Of a stretch of DNA of 49,232 nucleotides, positions 31,859 to 40,208 are shown piece by piece; the first letter of the stretch is position 1; every line of letters begins with the position of its first letter. Position numbers and translations under genes: made by a program. The notes under the pieces were generated by a model, which saw nothing but the letters and a program-made list of their open reading frames with translations, ran no database searches and was not told where the DNA came from. This DNA is from Actinomycetota bacterium (GTDB taxonomy: Bacteria > Actinomycetota > Actinomycetes > Nanopelagicales > Nanopelagicaceae), in NCBI GenBank assembly GCA_009698445.1, contig WLQG01000005.1:1-49232 (forward strand). The letters run 5' to 3'.

Positions 31859-34508
31859 GATGCTCATCGTGCGACAACGACTATCAAGAAAAAGCCTATC
31901 GATATTTGTAGCCATACTTGTTGGCTTTGTTGGCCTTGGGCTAACTCCGGCGCTGGCTGTTGACGAACGCGTTATCGATATTGTTTCAGTGAACTGGCCT
32001 GGTTCAATAGCGTTGCCTGCAACGGTAAATGAAATTGCGGCAACTGTTGACACCGATGTTAATGCGCGCTGGAAGTCATACACAACGTTGGTTGATGCAC
32101 CAACTGATCGTGTTATCTCTTTTAAATCTGGTCAAGTTTTAGCTGCGCCAATTACATTGCTAACACGTATGCCATGTACTGGCACCGCGGCAACAGATTT
32201 TATTAACACCATGCGCATCGAGGCATATAAGCGTTTGGGAATCGCTAATTACAGCAAGCGATATTTAATTATTGCTGCGCCAAAAGCTGGGTGTGTATGG
32301 TCGGGCCGTGCGCCTATGGGTGGAGCACAATCGTTAAGTGGTGCATTAGTTTTACATGATTCGGGATCAGCATTTGTTATTGCTCACGAACTCGGTCACA
32401 CATTTGGTTTAGGGCACTCAAACTTATTGCGGTGCGATTCAAACAAGCTAGATGGACCATGGGGTGAAGATTGCAAAGCCGTTGAATACGGCGGAGTTAT
32501 CGATGTCATGGGTAATATCGATACAAACTCAACGCTCAATACGTATCACCAGTGGCGCATGGGTTATCTCGATGATTCACAAGTCAAACAAGTGTGGCAA
32601 AGTGAAACGTTAACGTTATCGCCTAGTGATTTTTCAAAAGGTCTGAAAGCAATTTACTTGCGTGATGGCAACGCGGCTTACTGGATCGAATATCGCCGCG
32701 CAAACCCGAATCTTCTTTATAAAGCAGGTCTGGTTGTATATCGCTTAGATCCACCACCAATTTCATCTGTAGTTTCACCTAACCCCGAAGATGCTGCGGC
32801 ATCTGAATTTGGTGACTGGTTGGGCACTGATGTATGGATGCTTAATATGGATAACTACAAATATATTTTGTCGCGCACATCGGGTTCTATGACTACTACC
32901 AATGGCGCGCTGTATTCAGGCAACATCACAGTTAGTGCAACGACATCAGATACTGGCGCTGTCGTAACAATTAAGCGAAAAGCAGATGTGACTGCCCCAC
33001 CTGTACCTGCCCTTCTTGATGTGAGCGAATGGCGCTATCCAGGAATTGAGATTACTAAACCGGGATATCAAGATGCCGAAACGGCAATTGCAAACTACCA
33101 AGTCTCTGTTGATGGCGTTGTAAGTGATATTCCAATTACAGTGACCGACAAGTGGTACCCAACGTTCCTAAATCCATTCTCTGCACCAGTCACTGTTCGT
33201 GTACGCGATTTGCCCGAAGGTTCTTACATGTTTTCTCTTCGAGCTATTGATATTGCCGGCAATAAAAGTGAATGGTCTAAACCGGTACAAGTAGTTATTG
33301 ATCGTGCACGTCCAACAGTTACTAATGATTTCAACGTCACTGCCATAAATGGTGATCAAATTAGTACTGCCTGGTCTGGGGCCAAAGACACTGGTAGCGG
33401 TTTATGCCAAACCAATTTAGTAAATGATGAAGGCTTAGTCTTGCAAAGTAGCAGCGCCAAAACCGCACCAGTTTTTAAGTTAACAAATAACGTTGCAATT
33501 ACCGCTAAAGCTCAAGTTTTTGACTGCATAGGTAATGGTGTTACCGGTGATTTATCAATTGCAAACTCTTTTGTATCAGGCGATAAATCTTCACGCACGG
33601 GTAAGTGGACCTCTGCAGCTGCTGCTTATGGCGTTGGAGCATTGAAATGCTCGGGCAAGTGCTCGGCAAGTTTTAGTATAAAAGGGCGAAACGATGTTCT
33701 TGTCGGAGCAGGCTCCGGTAGCGTAAGCATAGGAACAAAAAACTTAGCAACAATTCCAGATTCTCAGGTAGCCAAGCTACGTGTTGGTGCAAGTTTTGAT
33801 GTCGGCAGTTTGAAGAAAGTTGTGCGAGTAAGTGGAAGTAACTTGGTATTAGTTGGAGTAAGTTCGTTGACATCAAGCTTTACTAACCAAACTCCCCTAG
33901 ATCGTTTGCCAGCAACTACTGATCTATCGTTAACTGACGATAAGCAAGTAGCCCTTTCAAAGTTTGGTTTTAACCGCGGTGATTTCAGCCAGGAATGGAC
34001 TGTCCTGCCTATGGGTGGAGGAACAACTACTGATGATCCAACTTTAGATCTATGTAATGCAACGTATGCTTCAGAAAAAGATCGCGTAGAACGTCGTCAA
34101 GTCACCGCAACTAAGCCCGGAAGCATTTACTCATTTCTCTCAACTGAAGTTGTTAAATACTCATCTGCTTCAGCAGCTCAAAGTGCACAAAAAGAATTAG
34201 TAAAAACCTTGTCACAATGCCAAATTGATAAAGGCTATAAAGACGCAACCGGTGCGCTAGTTCCCTACACATTTACAGAAATTATAAATATTCCAAATGG
34301 TGTTGCCGCTGAAGGATCACGAGTATTTGTACGAGCCACAATTGATTCCGGAATTCGAACACGTCAATTACTAGGTTTCTATCAATTCAATGGAGCCATG
34401 CTGACTGGGTTGTATGTAATGACGACAAATGAAACCCCATTTACTGACGCTCAAGTTGCCACATGGCTACAAGTTGCACTCACCATGGCCTCACGCCTTA
34501 AGGGGTAA
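31833..34508 (+). CDS. Secreted zinc metalloprotease (M11/gametolysin-like), multidomain
   Basis: 891 residues. Signal peptide LSIFVAILVGFVGLGLTPALA. The catalytic domain up to about 385 has HELGHTFGLGHSN near 185-197 (HExxHxxGxxH zinc site) and VIDVMGNIDTN (Met-turn). Then come fibronectin/Ig-like stretches around 400-500 (YQVSVDGVVSDIPI, YMFSLRAIDIAGNKSEWSKPV), a further beta-rich segment with CSGKCSASF, and a C-terminal PknH/sensor-like domain with cysteines (DLCNATYASEKDR, LSQCQIDKGY). It may digest extracellular protein or process surface proteins. The in-frame ATG at 31860, directly after the apbE stop, is an equally good start and avoids the 26-nt overlap. Confidence 0.85.
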   Translation: MKILRGLSKMLIVRQRLSRKSLSIFVAILVGFVGLGLTPALAVDERVIDIVSVNWPGSIALPATVNEIAATVDTDVNARWKSYTTLVDAPTDRVISFKSGQVLAAPITLLTRMPCTGTAATDFINTMRIEAYKRLGIANYSKRYLIIAAPKAGCVWSGRAPMGGAQSLSGALVLHDSGSAFVIAHELGHTFGLGHSNLLRCDSNKLDGPWGEDCKAVEYGGVIDVMGNIDTNSTLNTYHQWRMGYLDDSQVKQVWQSETLTLSPSDFSKGLKAIYLRDGNAAYWIEYRRANPNLLYKAGLVVYRLDPPPISSVVSPNPEDAAASEFGDWLGTDVWMLNMDNYKYILSRTSGSMTTTNGALYSGNITVSATTSDTGAVVTIKRKADVTAPPVPALLDVSEWRYPGIEITKPGYQDAETAIANYQVSVDGVVSDIPITVTDKWYPTFLNPFSAPVTVRVRDLPEGSYMFSLRAIDIAGNKSEWSKPVQVVIDRARPTVTNDFNVTAINGDQISTAWSGAKDTGSGLCQTNLVNDEGLVLQSSSAKTAPVFKLTNNVAITAKAQVFDCIGNGVTGDLSIANSFVSGDKSSRTGKWTSAAAAYGVGALKCSGKCSASFSIKGRNDVLVGAGSGSVSIGTKNLATIPDSQVAKLRVGASFDVGSLKKVVRVSGSNLVLVGVSSLTSSFTNQTPLDRLPATTDLSLTDDKQVALSKFGFNRGDFSQEWTVLPMGGGTTTDDPTLDLCNATYASEKDRVERRQVTATKPGSIYSFLSTEVVKYSSASAAQSAQKELVKTLSQCQIDKGYKDATGALVPYTFTEIINIPNGVAAEGSRVFVRATIDSGIRTRQLLGFYQFNGAMLTGLYVMTTNETPFTDAQVATWLQVALTMASRLKG

Positions 34509-34517
34509 AGCCCCACA

Positions 34518-34523
34518 TATACT
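34518..34523 (+). promoter_or_regulatory. -10 box for wecA/tagO-like gene (leaderless type)
   Basis: TATACT, 7 nt, GTG at 34531. It supports GTG 34531 over the longer frame that starts inside the protease gene. Confidence 0.55.
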
Positions 34524-34530
34524 CAACCCC

Positions 34531-35571
34531 GTGAGCATTTCCGCGGTCGAATACATCCTTCTTGGCATAGCCGCATTTGCACTTAGCGGATTATTAACTT
34601 GGCCAGTGCGTGCTCTTGCAATCAAATTAGGCGCTATGGATTTACCCAACTTGGAACGTAAAACTCAAAAAGAGCCTGTGCCATATTTAGGTGGAGTATC
34701 CATAGCTTTAACAATTACAGTGATTTCATACGCCTCTGTTTTATATTCTGATAACACGGAGACTACTTTTCCATTGAATTCCTATGCATTGTTGCCGGCT
34801 GTTCTTTTAGGAATTATGGGTTTGATTGATGACTTACGAGGTTTACCTCCGCTTCCACGGTTATTTTTTCAATCGGCAGTTGGATCAGTCGTAGCGCTCT
34901 TTTTGATTAGCCAAAATATTGTTGGTTCACCAGTTGGAAATCGAGCTTTAGATCTCATTATTAATATTGTCTGGATAGTCGGAATCTGTAACTCCATAAA
35001 CTTCTTTGACAATTTGGATGGCGGAGCTGCGGGAACTGTGGCTATTTCGACTTTAGGTATTGCAGCCATTGCAATCATGCAAAAGCAGGAATTAGTTTCA
35101 GCTCTGGCAGTTGTAACTGCTGGAGCAACTTTTGGATTTTTATTGTGGAATAAATCTCCGGCCAAGATTTATATGGGTGATGCCGGCGCACTTTTCTTAG
35201 GCATCATTGTGAGCGTCTTAACAATCCGTTTAAATCCAGCGATTATGCCCAAATGGAATTCAGTTGCGCTGCTACCGATTTTGCTGGCAGTACCAATTCT
35301 GGATACGTGCATCGCAGTTTTTTCACGTATTAGTCGAGGGATTTCTCCACTTACTGGGGGCAAAGATCACTTATCCCACCGGTTAATGCGCAAAGGTTTT
35401 AGCAAACGCGGTACTGCGTATTGCCTGTGGGGAATGCAGGCTAGTTTTGTTGTACTGGCGTTAGTTGTTTATAAATGGACGTCCCCACTAGGTACGCCAG
35501 TAATTGCACTAGCTAGTGCATATTGGATTGCCGCTTTTATTTGGTTCTGGCGCATTCCATCTAGTGACTAA
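34531..35571 (+). CDS. Polyprenyl-phosphate GlcNAc-1-phosphate transferase (WecA/TagO/MraY family)
   Basis: 346 residues from GTG 34531; about ten membrane helices. It transfers a sugar-1-phosphate from a UDP-HexNAc to undecaprenyl (or decaprenyl) phosphate, the first step of teichoic acid, arabinogalactan-linker or O-antigen-like glycans. Key motifs: LERKTQKEPVPYLGG, GLIDDLRGLPPLPR (the DD Mg2+ pair), NFFDNLDGGAAGT (N..N..DG), KIYMGDAGALFLG and GGKDHLSHRLM (the H-H loop that separates WecA/TagO from MraY). The TATACT box 7 nt before the GTG indicates its own leaderless promoter. Confidence 0.9.
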   Translation: MSISAVEYILLGIAAFALSGLLTWPVRALAIKLGAMDLPNLERKTQKEPVPYLGGVSIALTITVISYASVLYSDNTETTFPLNSYALLPAVLLGIMGLIDDLRGLPPLPRLFFQSAVGSVVALFLISQNIVGSPVGNRALDLIINIVWIVGICNSINFFDNLDGGAAGTVAISTLGIAAIAIMQKQELVSALAVVTAGATFGFLLWNKSPAKIYMGDAGALFLGIIVSVLTIRLNPAIMPKWNSVALLPILLAVPILDTCIAVFSRISRGISPLTGGKDHLSHRLMRKGFSKRGTAYCLWGMQASFVVLALVVYKWTSPLGTPVIALASAYWIAAFIWFWRIPSSD

Positions 35572-35635
35572 AAATCAAGTGAGCCATATCTGAATTAATC
35601 TCCATATGGGTAGGGCTTATTCCCCATAGAGCGCT

Positions 35636-35641
35636 TACACT
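35636..35641 (+). promoter_or_regulatory. -10 box for secreted M6-like protease (leaderless type)
   Basis: TACACT, 6 nt, ATG at 35648. An in-frame TTG at 35642 is thereby disfavoured. Confidence 0.5.
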
Positions 35642-35647
35642 TTGAAC

Positions 35648-37084
35648 ATGAAGAGATTGCAAATAGCAGCTCTCTTATCTATTTTGCTCTTTTCAGGTTT
35701 AAATACTGCCCGAGCAGATCTGAATTATAGTGATTGTCTTCTAAACACCTCTGTTCATCAAGTGGTCTCACTTGGAAAACCATTAAGTCCTCAAAGGCTG
35801 GGAAATAAATCAAAAGTTAGAGTTGCAGTTTTGCCATACTATTTCACAGATGGAAGCGTGAAAGAGCTATCAGATTCTGAAAAATCTGATTACTTGCAAG
35901 CTGCATCGAGAATTAGGGACGTTTCTGATCAAAAGGTAAATATAGAATTTGTTTTCTTGCCTAGTTTGAATTCAGGCAACACATCTGCAGAATTTAGACA
36001 ATTTTACCTTATGAGAAACACGGGCTGGAGTGAGAGAGACCTCAATAAATCAACTTGGGGATTTGTCAAAAAAAGCCTTATCAAGGCTGATGCAACAGTA
36101 AATTTTTCGAATTTTGATAGCGTGATACTAGAAGGAAATAACTTAGATAAATCCTTTTATATCGCCGAAGCAATGCAGTTTTTTAGGGACAGTCAAGGAA
36201 ATAGTTATGAAGCTGCAAATCAAGACTTTTTCAAATCTGTGCTAACTCAAGACGGCTACATTGATAATGCAATTCTTCTAGATAGCCATATGGGGATTGA
36301 CATAATTGCCCATGAATTGCTACATAACTTCGGCTTGACCGATTTATATGGAAGTGGTTCTGGGCCAGGCTATTATTCTATGATGGCCGGTGGTTCCCGT
36401 GCACTTTTGAATTACGAAAAAGCTGTCTTGGGATGGTTTCCAATTGAAAACTTTAAATGTTCAGAATATGGATCAGCTGTAAATCAATTAAAAGCTGATA
36501 ATCGAATTTCAATAACAAATGTTAAACAGGATTCAATCACACTATTAAAGGTATCAAGTGACAAAGCCTATGTATTAGAGATAGTAAATAGTGGAGAAAA
36601 GTCAGCACTACTTGTCTATTTACTTGAGCAAGAGATGAGACCACCAATAACTCTCTATACCGACCCAAATGTAAGCTATTTTGCTGTTTTTGATGTTTTG
36701 AATCCATCAAATGTTAGTTCTATCTACCGCACAGCTGATTTTGAATTATTGATAAACGATATAAAGGAGCTTAATTTAGATCTGACTATAATTCCGAAGA
36801 ACTTGGTTAGTTCGCCAGAAGCAGTTGCCATATTTGAAAATAGCCGTACGAATAAGCAAAATTTGATTGCTTTACGTGTGGCAGAGAAAGCAGCCGCCGA
36901 GAAAGCAGCCGCCGAGAAAGCAGCCGCCGAGAAAGCAGCCGCCGAGAAAGCAGCCGCCGAGAAAGCAGCCGCCGAGAAAGCAGCCGTTCCCAAGAAAGTC
37001 ACGATTATTTGTACCAAAGGAAAATTGACCAAGAAAGTTACTGCAATAAAGCCTTATTGCCCGTCAGGGTTTAGAAAGAAGTAA
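35648..37084 (+). CDS. Secreted M6-like zinc metalloprotease with EKAAA repeat and Cys tail
   Basis: 478 residues. Signal peptide KRLQIAALLSILLFSGLNTARA. Catalytic site IIAHELLHNFGLTDLYG near 220-236 has the HExxHxxGxxD pattern of M6 (immune inhibitor A) proteases; YYSMMAGGSR supplies the Met-turn. A beta-rich domain follows (ITLLKVSSDKAYVLEIVN). Near the C-terminus seven EKAAA pentapeptides form a rigid helix, encoded by near-perfect 15-bp repeats. The end, VTIICTKGKLTKKVTAIKPYCPSGFRKK, is a two-cysteine basic motif common at the C-terminus of actinobacterial exported proteins, probably for wall retention. It abuts the convergent aldo/keto reductase with no gap. Confidence 0.82.
   Translation: MKRLQIAALLSILLFSGLNTARADLNYSDCLLNTSVHQVVSLGKPLSPQRLGNKSKVRVAVLPYYFTDGSVKELSDSEKSDYLQAASRIRDVSDQKVNIEFVFLPSLNSGNTSAEFRQFYLMRNTGWSERDLNKSTWGFVKKSLIKADATVNFSNFDSVILEGNNLDKSFYIAEAMQFFRDSQGNSYEAANQDFFKSVLTQDGYIDNAILLDSHMGIDIIAHELLHNFGLTDLYGSGSGPGYYSMMAGGSRALLNYEKAVLGWFPIENFKCSEYGSAVNQLKADNRISITNVKQDSITLLKVSSDKAYVLEIVNSGEKSALLVYLLEQEMRPPITLYTDPNVSYFAVFDVLNPSNVSSIYRTADFELLINDIKELNLDLTIIPKNLVSSPEAVAIFENSRTNKQNLIALRVAEKAAAEKAAAEKAAAEKAAAEKAAAEKAAAEKAAVPKKVTIICTKGKLTKKVTAIKPYCPSGFRKK
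36884..36988 (+). repeat. 15-bp tandem repeat, 7 copies (EKAAA)n
   Basis: GAGAAAGCAGCCGCC repeated six times without a mismatch (36884-36973), plus a seventh copy ending GTT. The unit is a multiple of three, so slippage would change repeat number without a frameshift. It also opens long false Ala-rich frames on the other strand. Confidence 0.95.
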
Positions 37085-38014
37085 TTAAGCAGAAATAGCG
37101 TTAAGTGTTTCAACTTCTGCCGTAGTTAATTCAATAACCTGCATAATTTCATTGAGTTGGTCCACCGTGCGAGCAGATGCAATGGGTGCACTGACAGTTG
37201 GTTGAGCACGCAGCCAACCAAGAGCAATTGCCGCCAAAGACGTCTTATGCCCTTTGGCAATTTCATCCATCGCAATAAGAACTGCATAGTTTTTTTCATT
37301 GGCATATTCACGTGCACCAGCTGCGCGCATTGAATCTACATCTGTAATTCCTGGGCGATATTTTCCTGTAAGAAATCCCCGGGCAATGCCATAGAAAGGA
37401 ATGTTAGAGATGCCAAGTTCTGCAACTGTTTGGGACATTTCACCTTCGTAGCTTTTACGATCTACAAGATTGTAGAGATCTTGCACAGCTACGTAAGCAG
37501 GCAAGTTATTATCTTCACTAAATTTTATGGACTCATGCAAACGAGCTGGTGTGAAGTTAGAGGCCGCGATATATCGCACTTTTCCTTGGGCAATTAACTG
37601 CGCATATGCGCCTAAAGTTTCTTCTAATGAAACGCTTTGATCATCTTCATGGCTGTAATACAAATCGATGTAATCAGTTTGTAATCGGTTTAAAGATTCT
37701 TCACAGGCTGCAAATATATTCTTAGCTGACAAACCCGGGCGAGTATCCATTTTTGAAACTTTTGTTGCAATCACCATTGATGCTCGGTTACTTCGAGATT
37801 TGATCCAGGAACCGATAACAGTTTCAGATTCACCGCCAACATGGCCCTCTACCCACTGGTTATACATATCGGCAGTGTCGATGAAGTTGCCACCTAGATG
37901 TGCATAGGCATCCATAACTGCATGGGATTGCACCTCGTTGGCATTGCTGCCAAAGATGTTACTGCCAAGGCACAGCGGATGAACGACAAGGTCAGTTTCG
38001 GCGATAGTGATCAT
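37085..38014 (-). CDS. Aldo/keto reductase
   Basis: About 309 residues, a TIM-barrel NADPH-dependent oxidoreductase of the YghZ/Tas/IolS-like group. Visible: LVVHPLCLGSNIFG, FIDTADMYNQWVEG (catalytic D and Y), IATKVSK (catalytic K), DYIDLYYSHEDDQSVSLEETLGA (catalytic H position) and the NADP phosphate-binding C-terminus PTVSAPIASARTVDQLNEIM. The start is moved to the ATG at 38014 because a TATTGT box ends 6 nt upstream of it; an ATG at 38032 would lie inside that promoter. It is divergent from the UPF0303 sugar-operon gene. The substrate is unknown. Confidence 0.87.
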   Translation of the reverse strand: MITIAETDLVVHPLCLGSNIFGSNANEVQSHAVMDAYAHLGGNFIDTADMYNQWVEGHVGGESETVIGSWIKSRSNRASMVIATKVSKMDTRPGLSAKNIFAACEESLNRLQTDYIDLYYSHEDDQSVSLEETLGAYAQLIAQGKVRYIAASNFTPARLHESIKFSEDNNLPAYVAVQDLYNLVDRKSYEGEMSQTVAELGISNIPFYGIARGFLTGKYRPGITDVDSMRAAGAREYANEKNYAVLIAMDEIAKGHKTSLAAIALGWLRAQPTVSAPIASARTVDQLNEIMQVIELTTAEVETLNAISA

Positions 38015-38020
38015 GTACGC

Positions 38021-38026
38021 ACAATA
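38021..38026 (-). promoter_or_regulatory. -10 box for aldo/keto reductase (leaderless type)
   Basis: TATTGT on the minus strand, 6 nt before the ATG at 38014. On the plus strand CACAAT at 38030-38035 lies 6 nt before the GTG at 38042, so the two divergent promoters are almost back to back. Confidence 0.45.
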
Positions 38027-38041
38027 AGGCACAATTAGTGC

Positions 38042-38533
38042 GTGGTCGAAACGACGGGTGGCTTTACAAGTGCAGGGTTGGCGTTAGAAGCCAAGACCCT
38101 GGAACTGCCGTCGTTATCGCAGAAAGAAGCGATCGAAATCGGCGAAATCGCATTAGACCTTGGATTTGAACGCGGGGTACCAATCGCTGTGCAAGTGCGA
38201 TTAAAAGATTGGATCGTCTTTCATGCATCGTTACCCGGATCGGATGCGGTTAATGATTCATGGATCGCACGCAAAGCAGCGGTTGTTTTAGCAACAGGGA
38301 ATTCGACAATGTATGAAAGAGTTTTAGCCGAAGAACAAGGAATTGATTGGTATTCCTCTAAGGGTTTACCCGAAGAAACACATGCCATTCATGGTGGAGG
38401 ATTACCGCTTAATGTTTCAGGTTTTGGTTGCTTGGGAATTTTATTGATAAGTGGTTTACCACAAGTGCAAGACCATCTATTAGGCGTTGAAGTATTAACC
38501 GAGTTTTTAGCTCGCAAAGGCGAACTGCCTTGA
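38042..38533 (+). CDS. UPF0303 / HbpS-like (DUF336 superfamily) protein
   Basis: 163 residues, GTG start. LSQKEAIEIGEIALDLGFERGVPIAVQVRLKDWIVFHASLPGSDAVNDSWIARKAAVV is the family core (two helices then a 'W...G....l....W...k' strand pair). THAIHGGGLPLNVSGFGCLGILLISGLPQVQDH is the glycine-rich second half. Relatives (HbpS, GlcG, YBR137W) bind small ligands such as heme; the function of UPF0303 is not settled. It overlaps the PfkB kinase start by 4 nt, so a role linked to sugar metabolism is likely. Confidence 0.82.
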   Translation: MVETTGGFTSAGLALEAKTLELPSLSQKEAIEIGEIALDLGFERGVPIAVQVRLKDWIVFHASLPGSDAVNDSWIARKAAVVLATGNSTMYERVLAEEQGIDWYSSKGLPEETHAIHGGGLPLNVSGFGCLGILLISGLPQVQDHLLGVEVLTEFLARKGELP

Positions 38534-39432
38534 GCATATGGGTATGTGGAGAAGTTTTAATAGACATCTTGCCAACGGGCCCTGTTGTTGGCGGGGGCCC
38601 AGCAAATACTGCTAAAGCTTTGGCGCGTTTAGGTTACGACGTTGATTTCATAGATGGAATATCAACTGATTCATATGGTGTCAGTGCACGTAAAGAGTTA
38701 AGCCGCGATGGTGTTGGCTTAGATTTATCGTTAAGTAGCGATAAACCAACATGTACAGCAACGGTAACTTTAGATTCAAAGGGTTCTGCTAGCTATGCGT
38801 TTCTTATCGATGGAACGGCTACCTTTGATTTTAATAAATCATGGCTTCCTGATCCTGAGAGATTAAAACCTTCGGTATTACACATTGGCACTCTAGTAAC
38901 AATTGTCGAACCAGGCTCAAGTGTTTTATTTGATTGGGCGGTACAAGTAGGTGAATTCGCACCAATAGTTTTTGATCCAAATATCCGCCCAACAGTAATG
39001 AGCGATCGCCAAAAATACGCTGCTGCTGTTGAAAAATGGGTCAGTATTTCATCCGTTGTAAAAGTAAGTGATGACGATATTAAATGGCTGTACCCCGAAG
39101 ATTCCTTAGACTCCGTGGCACATCGCTGGATTGCTGCAGGTGTCAGCTGCGTTGTTGTAACGCGGGGAACCCATGGACTGATTGGATTTACCGAACATGG
39201 CATGGAAGAAGTAGATGCCGTGAAAGTAAATGTCGTAGACACAGTTGGTGCTGGCGATACTGTCGGGGCAATTGTTGTTGAAGGTATTATTATGCATTCA
39301 GTGCATGGGCTAACAGGTCATGTATTAAATGAAGTTCTACACAAGGCAGCAATAGCTGCTGGTATTACTTGTTCACGTGCTGGCGCACAGCCTCCACGAA
39401 CGCACGAACTATTAGAAGCGATGGAAAAATAA
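38530..39432 (+). CDS. PfkB-family carbohydrate kinase (fructokinase-like)
   Basis: 300 residues, starting at TTG 38530 inside the previous stop (TTGA). The ribokinase fold is shown by GEVLIDILPTGPVVGGGPANTAKALARLG (first PfkB signature with GG..N.A), DVDFIDGISTDSYG, FDPNIRP and the second signature VDTVGAGDTVGAIVVEG, in which the aspartate of GAGD is the catalytic base. It phosphorylates a sugar such as fructose. It is followed with one shared base (TAATG) by an aldose epimerase, forming a three-gene sugar-handling operon with UPF0303. Confidence 0.9.
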   Translation: MSIWVCGEVLIDILPTGPVVGGGPANTAKALARLGYDVDFIDGISTDSYGVSARKELSRDGVGLDLSLSSDKPTCTATVTLDSKGSASYAFLIDGTATFDFNKSWLPDPERLKPSVLHIGTLVTIVEPGSSVLFDWAVQVGEFAPIVFDPNIRPTVMSDRQKYAAAVEKWVSISSVVKVSDDDIKWLYPEDSLDSVAHRWIAAGVSCVVVTRGTHGLIGFTEHGMEEVDAVKVNVVDTVGAGDTVGAIVVEGIIMHSVHGLTGHVLNEVLHKAAIAAGITCSRAGAQPPRTHELLEAMEK

Positions 39433-40199
39433 TGCAGTTTATTGATGATGCTGAATTCCAGATTGCAATTGATGACGACTTCGGCGCACGCATTACATCG
39501 ATTAAATGGCGTGATAATGAATTTGCGGTTCCATTTCGTGGGCCGGTTAGTAAATCAGGCTGGTATGCAATGGCACCATGGGCTGGGCGCATTAATGAAG
39601 GTTTAATCAAAGATGCAGCCGGACGAGAGATTCAACTTCCAACAACAATTGATCCACCACATGCCATACATGGCTACGGTTTAACTTCTTCTTGGCAGGA
39701 AATCGGTCCAGGACGTTCACTCTTACATTTACCTGCCCCATACAACGGAGCAACGGTTGAACAATCAATTGAAGTTTTAGATGATGCGGTGCGTTGGTCA
39801 CTTGAATATGAACCTAATGGTTGTGAATTACCGGCTTGGATGGGGTTTCATCCTTGGTTCGCTCGTGATCTTGACCGTGGTGGTAGCGCTGAAATTGAAT
39901 TTGATGCAACCGAAATGTTAGTTCGCGGAAACGATGGACTTCCAACTGGAGAACGCAGCGCACCTACTCCGCAACCGTGGGATGACGCCTTTACTGGAAT
40001 CAAAGGTACCCCGGCCGTTGTTTGGGAAGATGTTGCACGAATTTCTATTGAATGCGATGCGCCATGGTGGGTTGTTTATAACGAAGATCCTGACGGTGTA
40101 TGTATTGAACCGCAGACTGCTCCCCCTGATGCACAAAATTTAGGCATTACAGGTGAGAACTACATTGAAGCTTTGTTTGTTTTTGAATCCCTTGAATAG
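39432..40199 (+). CDS. Aldose 1-epimerase family protein
   Basis: 255 residues from ATG 39432, sharing one base with the kinase stop. The galactose-mutarotase beta-sandwich is recognisable from GWYAMAPWAGRI (R for substrate), PPHAIHGYGLTSSW (first active-site His region), PAWMGFHPWFARDL (second His, H of GFHPWF) and the glutamate strand CIEPQTAPPDAQN near the end (catalytic E). It interconverts alpha and beta anomers of a free sugar, or hexose-6-phosphate in the YeaD subgroup. An upstream in-frame ATG inside the kinase gene is rejected. Confidence 0.88.
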   Translation: MQFIDDAEFQIAIDDDFGARITSIKWRDNEFAVPFRGPVSKSGWYAMAPWAGRINEGLIKDAAGREIQLPTTIDPPHAIHGYGLTSSWQEIGPGRSLLHLPAPYNGATVEQSIEVLDDAVRWSLEYEPNGCELPAWMGFHPWFARDLDRGGSAEIEFDATEMLVRGNDGLPTGERSAPTPQPWDDAFTGIKGTPAVVWEDVARISIECDAPWWVVYNEDPDGVCIEPQTAPPDAQNLGITGENYIEALFVFESLE

Positions 40200-40202
40200 A
40201 AT
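40197..40202 (+). promoter_or_regulatory. -10 box for class III aminotransferase (leaderless type)
   Basis: TAGAAT, 6 nt, ATG at 40209; it overlaps the stop codon region of the epimerase gene. Confidence 0.5.
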
Positions 40203-40208
40203 CAGCAC

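Noticed and set aside
36724-37032. Ala-rich minus-strand protein
   Set aside because: It is produced by the 15-bp repeats of the protease gene read backwards.
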